DNA of 39,307 bases from Myxococcales bacterium (GCA_020201435.1 JAIVGS010000004.1:1-39307), one strand, 5' to 3'. Positions 7,562 through 15,741 are shown, counted from the stretch's first letter. Notes: generated by a model not told the origin, from the letters alone. Made by a program: numbers and translations.

Positions 7562-8857
7562 GTGCGCTCCGCCTGTCTCGCGGTCCTGATCTCGTGCGCC
7601 GGCGCCCATCCGCCGGCGTGGACCGATGCGGCTCTCCATCGCGACTACGAGGACGCGAAGTACGTGCGGGCGGTCGGTGTCGGACAGTCGCCCGATCCGG
7701 TGAAGGCGCGGCGGCTCGCCGATCTCAACGCGTTCGCAGGCGTGGCGGAGCAGATCCGGGTGCTGGTGACGAGCGAGAACCAGAGCGTCGAGAGTTCCGA
7801 CAACGGCGGCGAGCAGACGTTCGTCGCAGACGTGGTGCAGAGCTTCGCGCGCGAGAGCCTCTCGGCGTTGCGGGTCGTCGAGCGGTACGCCGACGGAGAC
7901 ACGGCGTGGTCGCTCGCTGCGCTCGATCGGGGCGTGGCGCTCGCCGAGCTGTCGCGGCGGATGACGGAGGCGCGTCTCGCCGGCGGACAGGCACGGGCGG
8001 CGCGGGATGAGGCGCTGGCGCGCGGAAGGGCCCGAACGGCGTTCGCGGCGCTGCGCGAGGAGTACGTGGCGGCAGTGCGATCGGTCGAGCTGGCGCGGAC
8101 GGCTTCGGCGCTGCAGCGGGACGGGACGAGGCTCGAACCGCAGTCGCCCGCGGCAGTGCTCGGTGAAGCGCGCAAGATCCTCGATCGCATCCAGCTTCGG
8201 AAGCTGGCCGGCGAGCAGCAGGAGTTGATCCCCGGGTCGGCGGCTCGCGCGCCGCTCGAGGTGCAGGCTCGCATCGACGACGTGCCGCTGTCGGGGCTTT
8301 CGTTGCGGTCGGTGGCGGCGGTCGGCGCGCTCGACGTCGAGACGCCGCCGGCGACCGATTCCGCAGGGCGCAGCAGCTTTCGCATCCCGCTCGTCGGCCG
8401 CGATCCGGCCGGCAGCTACGCGGTCACCGTGCGCGCCGACCTGAGCGCGCTGCGCGACGGCAAGGACGCCGCCTGGGACGACGTCTTCGCCGGCGAGCCC
8501 GCGGTCGTCTTTTCCTTCGGCCGCACCTCGCGCCGCGCGCTGCGCATCGAGCTGCACGCCGCCGGCGAGATCCTGGCGCTGCTCAAGGAGCAACTCGCCG
8601 GGCAGGGCTACACGATCGTCGACGGCGATCCCGACGTCGTCGTCGAGGGTGAAGCGAAGGCCGCCTCGAACGGCTCGACCCCGATCGGCCAATCCGCCCG
8701 CTGCTCCGGCGAGCTGCGCGTGCTCCGCGAAGGGCAACTGGTCAATCGGATTCCGATCACTGCGTCCGCAGTCGGGCCGACGCTCGACGAGGCCCTGACC
8801 CGCGCCCTGCGCGCCGGCGCGAGGGAAGCGGCGGAGAAATTGGGGACACGGTACTGA
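7562..8857 (+). CDS. LPP20-like lipoprotein
   Basis: 431-residue exported protein (433 if GTG 7556 is used). The N terminus VRSACLAVLISCAGA is a lipoprotein signal. The segment from about residue 35 (YVRAVGVGQSPDPVKARRLADLNA, split here by reading) matches the LPP20 pattern of a glycine-rich strand followed by an alanine-rich helix and an I-x-V-x-V-x-S strand. A helical middle region and a C-terminal beta-rich part follow; their role is unknown. The track start 7247 adds 100 residues of non-signal sequence and is rejected. The last six residues, KLGTRY, are encoded by the left arm of a large palindrome that also supplies the stop codon, so the native C terminus may have been replaced. Confidence 0.8.
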   Translation: MRSACLAVLISCAGAHPPAWTDAALHRDYEDAKYVRAVGVGQSPDPVKARRLADLNAFAGVAEQIRVLVTSENQSVESSDNGGEQTFVADVVQSFARESLSALRVVERYADGDTAWSLAALDRGVALAELSRRMTEARLAGGQARAARDEALARGRARTAFAALREEYVAAVRSVELARTASALQRDGTRLEPQSPAAVLGEARKILDRIQLRKLAGEQQELIPGSAARAPLEVQARIDDVPLSGLSLRSVAAVGALDVETPPATDSAGRSSFRIPLVGRDPAGSYAVTVRADLSALRDGKDAAWDDVFAGEPAVVFSFGRTSRRALRIELHAAGEILALLKEQLAGQGYTIVDGDPDVVVEGEAKAASNGSTPIGQSARCSGELRVLREGQLVNRIPITASAVGPTLDEALTRALRAGAREAAEKLGTRY

Positions 8858-8884
8858 TGTCGGAGTTGAGTATTGTGTCCCCAA
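8840..8884. repeat. REP-like palindrome at convergent gene ends, possible bidirectional terminator
   Basis: Left arm TTGGGGACACGGTACT (8840-8855) and right arm AGTATTGTGTCCCCAA (8869-8884) pair over 16 positions, 14 Watson-Crick and two G-T, around a 13-nt loop. It contains the stop codon of the LPP20-like gene and lies 4 bp before the stop of the minus-strand lipoprotein. The GGGGACAC...GTGTCCCC form resembles REP palindromes mobilised by REP-associated tyrosine transposases. That affiliation is inference, as no transposase is in the window. Confidence 0.75.
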
Positions 8885-8888
8885 AACT

Positions 8889-9596
8889 CTAGCCCTTCGG
8901 GAATGCCCTGAAGAACGGCTGCAGGCCCTCGCGGATCGCCTTGTCGAACGCCTGCTCCCAGTAGAGATCGGGCGCCTTCGACATCATGTACACGTCGTAC
9001 CCGACTTCACCGAGGATGCCGACCAGGGCGAGGATCCCGAGCTCGGGGACGCCGATCAGCGGGCCTCCCACGCCGAAGACGAGGGCGGCGAGCGTCCCGT
9101 AGCCGAGCGGAAAGCTCGACTCGCCGAACGAGTCGACGCGCGAGGCGAAGTCGTTCCGCTCCGCCAGATACACCTGGAACGTGGCGACGCCGTCGTACCC
9201 GAAGTAGTTCACGAAGATGTAGTTCTTGGAGTTGAACTGGGTCCCGTAGTACGGAATCACGATCGCGTCGACGGCGAGCGCCTGGGCGAGGTCGGCGTAC
9301 TTGTCGCGCGACGAGTGCGTATCCTCGACCGGCAGGCCGGACCTCTCGAAGCTCTTGACCGAGGTGTCGTAGTCGACCACCTCGTAACCGTGCTTGCGGA
9401 ACTCGTCCGCGGCGATCTTCCAGTTGAACGACCGCCATTTCTCCGGGTCGGTCAGGTTGGCCGGCAGCCGGTTGGGGACGATGGCGACCCGCGAGATCTT
9501 GACGTTGCCGCGTGGGATCGTCGGCTCGGTGTAGAGCGTCCCGCGTCCGGTGATCGCGCAACCGCACACCAACAGCAAAGGTAGCCAGCGAATCAT
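8889..9596 (-). CDS. Putative lipoprotein, function unknown
   Basis: 235 residues. The N terminus MIRWLPLLLVCGCAITGRG is a lipoprotein signal, with a Cys at position 11 or 13. The next part (KISRVAIVPNRLP ... WKIAADEFRKHGYEVVDYD) looks like the N-terminal half of periplasmic CsgG/TolB-like folds, and ALAVDAIVIPYYG fits that too. A glycine-rich hydrophobic stretch (about 165-205) may embed in the membrane. It is the last gene of the four-gene minus operon, starting 4 bp after the CsgG/TPR stop, with GAGGGGG upstream as ribosome site. No family was recognised with certainty. Confidence 0.78.
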   Translation of the reverse strand: MIRWLPLLLVCGCAITGRGTLYTEPTIPRGNVKISRVAIVPNRLPANLTDPEKWRSFNWKIAADEFRKHGYEVVDYDTSVKSFERSGLPVEDTHSSRDKYADLAQALAVDAIVIPYYGTQFNSKNYIFVNYFGYDGVATFQVYLAERNDFASRVDSFGESSFPLGYGTLAALVFGVGGPLIGVPELGILALVGILGEVGYDVYMMSKAPDLYWEQAFDKAIREGLQPFFRAFPKG

Positions 9597-9600
9597 GCAG

Positions 9601-11292
9601 TCATCCCCCTCGGCACTGCTGCATCTGTTCCTTGAGCGGCCCGAAGTCGTCCACCGCGCTCGCCGTCCGCATGTAGAGGTCGACGTGCTGGTCGCCCTCC
9701 GAGCATCTCCGCTGCGCGAGCAGCAGCTTGCCGAGATCGCGGTGCGCCTCGGGGAACGACGAGCGCAGCGACAAGGACGTCCGCAGCAGGTCCTCGCGCT
9801 TTCCCGTCTCGACGCCCGGCGAGAGCGCTTCCATGTAGTACCCGAGATAGAGGCGCGGCGAATCGTGCACCACCTGCGCTGCCAATTCGGCCGGAACCGC
9901 CTGGCCGCGGAAGAACCCCTGGTACGCGAGCGCCGCCGCGTGCGCCGCGGGATCCTGCGTGCGCAGCGTCTCCATCGTCGCGGCCGAATCCGGCCCCGCC
10001 ACCAGCGTCCGCAGCGCCGTCTCCGCTTCCGGCAGAAACGGCGCTCGTGACAGCGCCGCCACCAACGATGCCGCCGCGCCCGGCTTGTTACCCTGCTGCA
10101 TCTGCACTCGACCGAGCGCGTACCATCCGCGCGCGTCGTCCGGAAATTTTTCGGCGACGTTCTTGAAGAGCCGCGCAGCTTCGCCGAGATCGCCGCGGAC
10201 GAACTTGACGTTGGCCTGGAGCTGCCAGGCCTCGATGCTGTCGGGTGCGAGCTTCAGAGCGAACGCCACTTCATGCTCGGCGCGCTCGAGATCCTCGGTC
10301 TCCAGAGAGAAAATACCCCTGTAAATCCGCGCTGGTGCGAGCTTGGGATAGGCCGCGAGCAGCTTGTCGCACAAGGAGATGCCCAACTGGTAGTCCCCGC
10401 TGCGCCGCCGCCGCGCCGGATCGAGCCCGAGGAACGGCACGCCGCGCGCGAGCTCGCGGGCGCGGTCGAGATCGCCGTAGGCCGCGAGCGTCATCTCGGT
10501 CACGTCGAGCCCGCTCTCGCCGAGCGCGGCGGAGATCGACATCGATTGCGCGACCTGCTTGCCGAGGTCTGCCTGGATGGCGAAGAGCTGTTTCACCGCG
10601 CCCTGGGCCTCGCCCGATCCGAGCAGCTCGGCGCGTTCGACGCCCACGATCCGGGCGCGCGCGAGCGCGTCGTCGCCGAGCACCGCGACCGAGCCGAAGA
10701 CGATCACCTTCGCCCCGAGGATGCGGCCGACCGCGACCGCCGACTTCTCGTCGATCAGCGACGAAGACTGCAGCTTCATCTCGGCCAGCACCTGGTCGAG
10801 GAATTCACGCTCGACGACCCGGACGCTGCGCGCCTTCTGCAGCCGGTTGAGGAGCGCGTCGGCGAAGCTCTTTCCCAGCCACTGCATCGACGGATCGAGG
10901 CCCTCGGTCCTGAATGGCGCGACCGCGACCGTGACCAGCTGCGACTCTTTTTGCGCCGGCCCGGCCGGGCCTCCTTTCTTCAGCTCGTCCTCGACCTGGA
11001 TCAACCGCTGGCGAGCGAGATCGACGTTCTTCCCGTTCTTCAGCTTGGCGATCATCGTCTTGTAGGCGTGCGCGGCTTCCTCGAGCCGGCCCATCTTGTA
11101 GTAGGCCTGCCCCATGTTGTAGAGCGCCTGCGGCACCGGTTTGAGCCGGTACGCCTCTTCCCACTTCGCGATCGCGTCCGGATAGTGCCCGAGCTCGAAC
11201 TCGGTCTGGCCCTGCTCGTAGAGCTGCTTCGCTCTCGCCGTGTCGTCGGCGGGCGCCGCGAGCAGGACCGCCGCAAGCAACAGACGCATCAT
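9601..11292 (-). CDS. Exported TPR protein with CsgG-like domain
   Basis: 563 residues. It has a signal peptide (MMRLLLAAVLLAAPA), then TPR-type helices at about 20-95 (AKQLYEQGQTEFELGHYPDA, ALYNMGQAYYKMGRLEEAAH). A CsgG/FlgO-like domain spans about 115-265 (VAVAPFR, ADALLNRLQ, VVEREFLDQVLAE, LGAKVIVFGSV). Further TPRs follow at about 310-420 (ARIYRGIFSLETEDLERAEHE, WYALGRVQMQQGN). This mix suggests an outer-membrane-associated scaffold in the periplasm. Start ATG 11292 overlaps the upstream stop (ATGA). The track ORF to 11760 only extends into the upstream gene in another frame. Confidence 0.87.
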   Translation of the reverse strand: MMRLLLAAVLLAAPADDTARAKQLYEQGQTEFELGHYPDAIAKWEEAYRLKPVPQALYNMGQAYYKMGRLEEAAHAYKTMIAKLKNGKNVDLARQRLIQVEDELKKGGPAGPAQKESQLVTVAVAPFRTEGLDPSMQWLGKSFADALLNRLQKARSVRVVEREFLDQVLAEMKLQSSSLIDEKSAVAVGRILGAKVIVFGSVAVLGDDALARARIVGVERAELLGSGEAQGAVKQLFAIQADLGKQVAQSMSISAALGESGLDVTEMTLAAYGDLDRARELARGVPFLGLDPARRRRSGDYQLGISLCDKLLAAYPKLAPARIYRGIFSLETEDLERAEHEVAFALKLAPDSIEAWQLQANVKFVRGDLGEAARLFKNVAEKFPDDARGWYALGRVQMQQGNKPGAAASLVAALSRAPFLPEAETALRTLVAGPDSAATMETLRTQDPAAHAAALAYQGFFRGQAVPAELAAQVVHDSPRLYLGYYMEALSPGVETGKREDLLRTSLSLRSSFPEAHRDLGKLLLAQRRCSEGDQHVDLYMRTASAVDDFGPLKEQMQQCRGG

Positions 11293-11735
11293 GGCTTCTT
11301 CGCGTGGCGCTCGATGAGCTTCACGTCCTTCGGCGAGTAGTTGCGCTTCTTGCCTGAGAGGAGGCGGATGACGACGTCCGGCTTGTCGCTCTCGATGTAT
11401 CCGCGGACGAAGCCGCCGTCGTTCAGGTACACGGTATCGAGGTCGGACGTCGGCGCGGCCGAGGGCAGCGGCGGCGGTTTCGGCGACGGCGGAGCCGGTT
11501 GACCGGCGGCGGGCGCCGCGCCGCCCGCGATCTCGATGTTTACGATCTCGGGGTCGTCGTAGGTCGCCGTCTTTCCCGACGGGAGCGAAAGCGTGATCGA
11601 CTTGCCGAGGCGGATTCGCTTGACGGTGCCGCGTACGACGCTCCCGTCCTTCAGGTGAACGACGGCACGAGTGTCGTCGGCGAGCGCGGCAGCAGCGATC
11701 GCGAGGACGGCCAGGCAGAGGCGCAATCTGGTCAT
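11289..11735 (-). CDS. Small exported protein with two SH3/Sm-like strand repeats
   Basis: 148 residues with a clear signal peptide (MTRLRLCLAVLAIAAAALA). The mature part has two similar beta motifs, VVHLKDGSVVRGTVKRI near residue 25 and VYLNDGGFVRGYIES near residue 105, joined by a proline-rich linker (PAPPSPKPPPLPS). The motif pattern, a strand then DG then RG, is that of small SH3/Sm-like barrels. ATG 11735 gives an ATGA overlap with the upstream stop; the track start at 11741 (MEM...) is the alternative. It ends in an ATGA overlap with the CsgG/TPR gene. A role with the CsgG/TPR protein is inferred from coupling only. Confidence 0.8.
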   Translation of the reverse strand: MTRLRLCLAVLAIAAAALADDTRAVVHLKDGSVVRGTVKRIRLGKSITLSLPSGKTATYDDPEIVNIEIAGGAAPAAGQPAPPSPKPPPLPSAAPTSDLDTVYLNDGGFVRGYIESDKPDVVIRLLSGKKRNYSPKDVKLIERHAKKP

Positions 11736-13018
11736 TTCCACGCCACTCGAAGCCGGCCATAGAACGGGTAGGGCTGATCGTCGGCGGAGAGGTCGATCTT
11801 CACCGGAGAATCCTGGTCCGCGCCCGGCCGCGTCGCGAGCGCGGCGTAGGCGTCGATGTGGGGCGGATGGTCGGCCTGCAGCGAGGGCGGCGGGTTGTTC
11901 GGGTCGAGGCCGGAGACGTTGTCCAGGATCGCCTGGCGCACGTCGATGGAGCTGCCGAGCTGCGTGGAGGCGCTGTCGCTCAACGCCTGCCAGGTCCAGA
12001 CGTCGTCCTTGTACGTCAGCGGCATCGCCTTGTAGGTCGAGTCCATCGAGGCCTGGACGCGGACGCAGCCGCTCGAGTCGATCCGGGTCACGTCGAGCTT
12101 CACGCCGCTGCGCGCGGTGAGGCGCCAGCTCGCGTCCATCGACGCGCCGGCCGGCTTCGGCAGCGGGGCGCAGACGAGAAAATCCAACGGATCGAACCGG
12201 TTGGCGGTCATGAGCGCGTGCGTCGTGATGTGGTCGGCTTTGGTGAGCACCGCGGTCTGGACCGCCTCGAGCATCGCAAACGGGAACGGCTTCGCGGCCC
12301 CGAAGCGCGCGGTGTTGTCGATCGCGACCGCCGCCCCGACGTCGCCGCTGAAGAGGAGCGAGGAGCGGTACGGCATCACGACCGCGGCGGCGATCGTCGT
12401 CTTCGCGTCGACCGCGCGCGAGTACGCCGTGAACGTCGGCGGGTGCATCTCCGCGCCATAGGGCGGGTGGCCGCAGTCGAGCACCCAGACGCCTCGCATC
12501 AGCGCGCGATCGCCGGCCGCCGGCGAGTACCCCAGCGCGGCGCGCGGGAAGATCCGGTTCTCGACCTCGGTGTGCAGCGTCGTCGAGGTCCGGCTGTCGA
12601 ACTGGATGAACGCGTAGGGCGGGTCAGGCTCGAGATCGGCGTCGACGTCGAGGCCGAAGGGGTGATCGGCGAGCACGTCGTCGCCCGAGTCGTCGACGCC
12701 GCGCAGCGTCCCCGCGACCGAGAATTCGGGCTGGTTCAGCGTCGGCTGCGCCGGCTGCGCACCGGAGACGATCGGCGCCCAGTGCCAGAGCACCTGGGCG
12801 TTGGCCAGTCCATTGACGAACAGCTCGCCGAGGTAGACGCGCGTGATGTCGGCCGCGCAGGCATGCTCGTCGGGCGTGGTGAAGCCCTTCGGCAGCGCCG
12901 CCTTGTTCGCGTCGGTCGCGCTGGTCCCGGTGAACGACAGTGGCGGCCGGTCGGCCGGCACCGAAATCCCGGGCCCGCTCGAGCACGCCGCTACGCACAG
13001 CCACACGATGCGCTTCAT
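11732..13018 (-). CDS. Large putative lipoprotein, function unknown
   Basis: 428 residues. The N terminus MKRIVWLCVAACSSG is a lipoprotein signal with lipobox VAAC. The mature protein is beta-rich without recognised repeats; it carries single Cys residues around 54, 170 and 270-290 that might form disulphides. It is the first gene of the minus operon leading to the SH3-like, CsgG/TPR and second lipoprotein genes. The 786-residue track ORF adds shadow sequence from the divergent binding-protein gene. ATG 13018 is preceded by TATAAA 10 nt upstream on its strand and has no Shine-Dalgarno. Confidence 0.82.
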   Translation of the reverse strand: MKRIVWLCVAACSSGPGISVPADRPPLSFTGTSATDANKAALPKGFTTPDEHACAADITRVYLGELFVNGLANAQVLWHWAPIVSGAQPAQPTLNQPEFSVAGTLRGVDDSGDDVLADHPFGLDVDADLEPDPPYAFIQFDSRTSTTLHTEVENRIFPRAALGYSPAAGDRALMRGVWVLDCGHPPYGAEMHPPTFTAYSRAVDAKTTIAAAVVMPYRSSLLFSGDVGAAVAIDNTARFGAAKPFPFAMLEAVQTAVLTKADHITTHALMTANRFDPLDFLVCAPLPKPAGASMDASWRLTARSGVKLDVTRIDSSGCVRVQASMDSTYKAMPLTYKDDVWTWQALSDSASTQLGSSIDVRQAILDNVSGLDPNNPPPSLQADHPPHIDAYAALATRPGADQDSPVKIDLSADDQPYPFYGRLRVAWK

Positions 13019-13026
13019 GCGAAAAG

Positions 13027-13034
13027 AGTTTATA
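13027..13034 (-). promoter_or_regulatory. Candidate -10 region (TATAAACT) of the envelope operon
   Basis: On the minus strand TATAAACT ends 8 nt before ATG 13018. The divergent start codons are only 45 bp apart, so this AT-rich core probably serves one or both directions. No -35 is convincing. Confidence 0.35.
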
Positions 13035-13039
13035 CCTGC

Positions 13040-13059
13040 GGTTCCACCGGGAGGGAACT
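13040..13059 (+). promoter_or_regulatory. Ribosome binding site within a small hairpin, binding-protein gene
   Basis: The Shine-Dalgarno GGGAGGG lies about 8 nt before ATG 13064. GGTTCC (13040-13045) and GGAACT (13054-13059) can pair (one G-U) around the 8-nt loop ACCGGGAG, placing part of the Shine-Dalgarno in the loop and part in the stem. Translational control is possible but not shown. Confidence 0.35.
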
Positions 13060-13063
13060 CCAC

Positions 13064-14194
13064 ATGATCCAGCTTGTCGCTGCCGCGTTTTTGGCCCTGT
13101 CGGCGCCGGTCAAGATCGGCGTGATCAACTCGATGACCGGACCCGAGTCGCCGATCGGCGAGGACATCAGCAACGGCATCAAGATCGCCCTCGAGGACCT
13201 GAAGGCGAAGGGCGTCGAGGTCGAGGTGGTGTGGGAGGACGACACCGGCAAGCCGCAGGTCGGCATCAGCGCGCTGGAGAAGCTGGCGACGCGCGACAAC
13301 GTGGCGGGCGTGGTCGGCGCATACACGTCGGCGGTGACCTCGGCGATCGCGAAGAGCGCGGAGCGCTACAAGATTCCGCTCGTCAATCCGGTCGCGTCGA
13401 AAGAGGACATCACGCGGCAGGGATACAAGTGGGTCTTCCGGGTCTCGGCCACGACCGGCGACTACGCGTCGATCCTGCTCGACATGGCGATGTCGTTCGG
13501 GCAGCCGAAGACGCTCGCAATCCTCAATGAAAACACGGACTTCGGCACGAGCGGCGCGCGCAGCGCGAAGGAGTACGGCGAGAAGAAGGGCCTCAAGGTC
13601 GTCTTCAGCGAGGCGTACTCGAAGGGCTCGCCGGACTACCGGTCGACGCTCGTCAACGTGCGCAACTCGAACCCCGATCTGATCTTCATGGTCTCGTACG
13701 TCGCCGACGCGATCCTCCTGATGCGGCAGTCGCGAGAGCTGGGCCTCAAGCCCCAGGGTTTTCTCGGCGCCGGCGCCGGCTTCGCGAATGCACAGTTTGC
13801 CAAGGAGACCGACGTGTCGAACGGCGTCTTCTCCTCGACGCAGTGGACCGACGCCGTCTCCTGGCCGGGCGCGAAGGAGTTCGCGTCCAAGTATGAAAAG
13901 AAGTACGGCAAGCGCGCGAGCTACCACGCGGCCACGGCCTATACCGCGATGTGGATCCTCGCGCAGGAGGCCTCGAAGGCCGGCGGCGACCGCGAGAAGC
14001 TCCGGTCCGGGCTCGAGAGCGGCAGCTGGGAGACCCTCGACGGGACGGTCAAGTTCGCCAACTACGAGGGGTATACCCACCAGAACAAGCACCAGATGCT
14101 GGTCGAGCAGATCCAGGGTGGAAAGTTTTTCACCGTCTGGCCCAAGGAATTGGCCACCGGGAAGGCGATCTGGCCGTTTCCGGGATGGAAATGA
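13064..14194 (+). CDS. Branched-chain amino acid-type ABC transporter substrate-binding protein
   Basis: 376 residues of the Peripla_BP_6 (LivJ/LivK) fold, periplasmic. A short signal sequence (MIQLVAAAFLALSA) is followed by VKIGVINSMTGPESPIGEDISNG and GVVGAYTSAVTSAIAKSAERYKIP (quoted in parts), the hallmark first lobe of this family. The C-terminal YHAATAYTAMWIL and LDGTVKFA segments are also typical. No permease or ATPase gene is adjacent, so it is an orphan; it could serve the liv cluster at 31189-39307 or another locus. GGAGGG precedes the ATG. The longer track ORF from 11858 is a shadow extension. Confidence 0.93.
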   Translation: MIQLVAAAFLALSAPVKIGVINSMTGPESPIGEDISNGIKIALEDLKAKGVEVEVVWEDDTGKPQVGISALEKLATRDNVAGVVGAYTSAVTSAIAKSAERYKIPLVNPVASKEDITRQGYKWVFRVSATTGDYASILLDMAMSFGQPKTLAILNENTDFGTSGARSAKEYGEKKGLKVVFSEAYSKGSPDYRSTLVNVRNSNPDLIFMVSYVADAILLMRQSRELGLKPQGFLGAGAGFANAQFAKETDVSNGVFSSTQWTDAVSWPGAKEFASKYEKKYGKRASYHAATAYTAMWILAQEASKAGGDREKLRSGLESGSWETLDGTVKFANYEGYTHQNKHQMLVEQIQGGKFFTVWPKELATGKAIWPFPGWK

Positions 14195-14216
14195 CGTCCT
14201 GAAGAGCGGCAGGCGG

Positions 14217-15100
14217 CTAGTCGCCTACGAGCTTCAGGCGTTTGGATGCCGGCATTTGTCATGGGTCCTCGGTCACGGCGCGGCTGCGCGCCGCGTCCAT
14301 GAACGCGCGACCGTAGAGATTGTTCGCGGCATGTTGGTTGTGCGCCCGGCAGAGAAGTCTGATTCCGTTTACGTCGTGAACATGGGTGCGAGCGAAACCG
14401 TCGATGTGGTCGAACGCCCGACCGCGAAGCGCTCGCTCTTCACCTCGGCGACGAGCAGTTTCAACGCCCGGCGAAAGATCGTCGCGAGATCCCCGTCTGC
14501 GATGCGATGCCGCAGCAGGTCCTGCGCCTCACGAATCTCTTCACGAAATTCGCGGGATATCGAAAGCTGCAGCTTGAACGTGTCCTCAGCAATCGGCGTC
14601 ACGGCGCGAGCCGGCGGCACGGGGCGAGGGCTGCTCTCGGTCAGGAACAACGCTCGCGGCTCGGGCAGCTTCCGGATCGTCGCCGGCGGCGGAGGCTGCG
14701 GCGCGAGCGCCGCGACGAGCCCGGCGATCTCTTCCTTCGTCTTCCCCGTGGCCTGCGCGAGCAACCCGTCGCAGTTCTCCGGAGTCAGATGCGCCGTGAG
14801 CAACCGAACCGCCGTCAGATGCACGCGACCCGCGCGCACGGCCTCGACGATCGCCGGCAACTTCCGCGCCGCGCGGGCGACCTGGATCCGGTTGTACGCC
14901 GCGCCCTCCGAGAAGCCGAGCTCTCGCGTGCAGAACGTGAACATCGAGGAAAACGCGCTCTCCAGATAGAGCTTGCGCTCGTCGATTTCGCCGAGCAGCA
15001 CGAGAAGGTCAGCTTCGACGTCACACGACCGGCGCACCAGCTCGCGGGTAGCAGCGAGCAATTCCGCATCAGTCAACGACACGATTTCGGATTGAATCAT
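14217..15100 (-). pseudogene. Decayed DUF222-like HNH endonuclease gene
   Basis: The N-terminal part reads from ATG 15100 (MIQSEIVSLTDAELL; FSSMFTFCTRELGFSEGAAY; VHLTAVRLL) and is the helical region found before HNH nuclease domains. After FAVGR the frame shifts and stops at 14369. The next frame resumes at FDHIDGFARTH, then GIRLLCRAHNQ, the second half of an HNH motif, showing that the region between (first His and zinc-type cysteines) has been deleted out of frame. That frame then meets TGA (14259-14261) before QMPASKRLKLVGD and a final TAG at 14217. So the gene has a deletion, a frameshift and a nonsense codon. The track entry 14369..15157 is only the first fragment. Confidence 0.85.
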
Positions 15101-15106
15101 GCGCCG

Positions 15107-15112
15107 ATCGTA
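15107..15112 (-). promoter_or_regulatory. Candidate -10 box (TACGAT) of the HNH relic
   Basis: TACGAT on the minus strand ends 6 nt before ATG 15100, the same spacing as at other starts in this window; no Shine-Dalgarno. No good -35. Confidence 0.3.
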
Positions 15113-15292
15113 GCATCGCGATTTTCGACACCCGCAGCCTCGCGCAGACGCGCGCACCTGCTGCGGGTCGTCTCATGCGCACTTTGATCTGCGCGGCGGC
15201 CAGTGCGCCCGCGCATTTGCGCAGAATGCGCGCCCCTGGCGCCAGTCGCGATCGCGAAATCGATCGCTCGAGGAACCCGTCAAGCGAAATCG

Positions 15293-15312
15293 AACTCGTT
15301 CCAGAACGAGTT
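15293..15312. repeat. Perfect 9-bp inverted repeat, AACTCGTTC/GAACGAGTT
   Basis: Arms at 15293-15301 and 15304-15312 with a 2-nt centre. It lies in the otherwise empty stretch 15113-15322, where I see no gene, and is just beyond the 3' end of the frameshifted minus-strand gene. It could be a protein binding site or the remnant of a terminator; there is no T-run. Confidence 0.5.
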
Positions 15313-15322
15313 GGACGAATTC

Positions 15323-15741
15323 TTACGATCGATCGGAATCCGGAATCATCGCCTCCAGCCCGCCGTCCTCGAACTGCTTTCGATGCTCACGCAGCCCTGC
15401 TTCGTCGTCCCGCTGCTTTATTTGTGCGCGCTGTTTGGTTGGGACGCTCACCTGGCGGAGTCGGTAATAGAGGTGCTCATTCTCGTTCGACGGAAAAATG
15501 CCCCAATCGGTCACCCAGAGCAGGCACGTGCCCCGCGGCTGAAGCGCCGCCTCGACACAGCGGCTGAACCAGAGCAGTGCGGTGAACAGCGACTGAACCA
15601 GAGCAGTGCCGTGAACGACTTCGGGAACGGACAGCGAAAGCGATGTTGGTCAAAATCTCGAGTCGGCAGCCGACGGTCGCCCAGCGGAATCCGCAGCGCT
15701 TCGCACCATTGCGTGCACTCTTCGGGCGTGTACAGGCGCAT
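15323..15741 (-). pseudogene. Gene frameshifted by a 29-bp tandem duplication, product unknown
   Basis: The first frame from ATG 15741 (MRLYTPEECTQWCEALRIPL ... SFTALLWFSRC) runs into the duplication and loses sense. The frame that continues on the other side of the 29-bp repeat also contains FTALLWFSR and proceeds as CVEAALQPRGTCLLWVTDWG, then IFPSNENEHLYYRLRQ. Removing one 29-bp copy rejoins the two into one smooth protein. The tail after LRQ is charged and may itself be degenerate. I do not recognise the family with confidence. It lies between the HNH relic and the winged-helix gene in a decayed region. Confidence 0.7.
15561..15618. repeat. 29-bp tandem duplication
   Basis: Copy one (15561-15589) and copy two (15590-15618) match at 25 of 29 positions. 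Both contain CTGAACCAGAGCAGTGC. Twenty-nine is not a multiple of three, so the event frameshifts the minus-strand gene. The four differences suggest the duplication is not very recent. Confidence 0.9.

Noticed and set aside
11858-14194. 778-residue plus ORF ending in the binding protein
   Set aside because: The first 400 residues are antisense to the 11732-13018 lipoprotein. The real gene starts at ATG 13064 with a ribosome site and signal peptide.
14259-14261. In-frame TGA in the HNH relic as another selenocysteine codon
   Set aside because: The position follows EDP in a variable tail with no redox motif, and the gene has other disabling lesions. A CGA to TGA change is the simpler reading.
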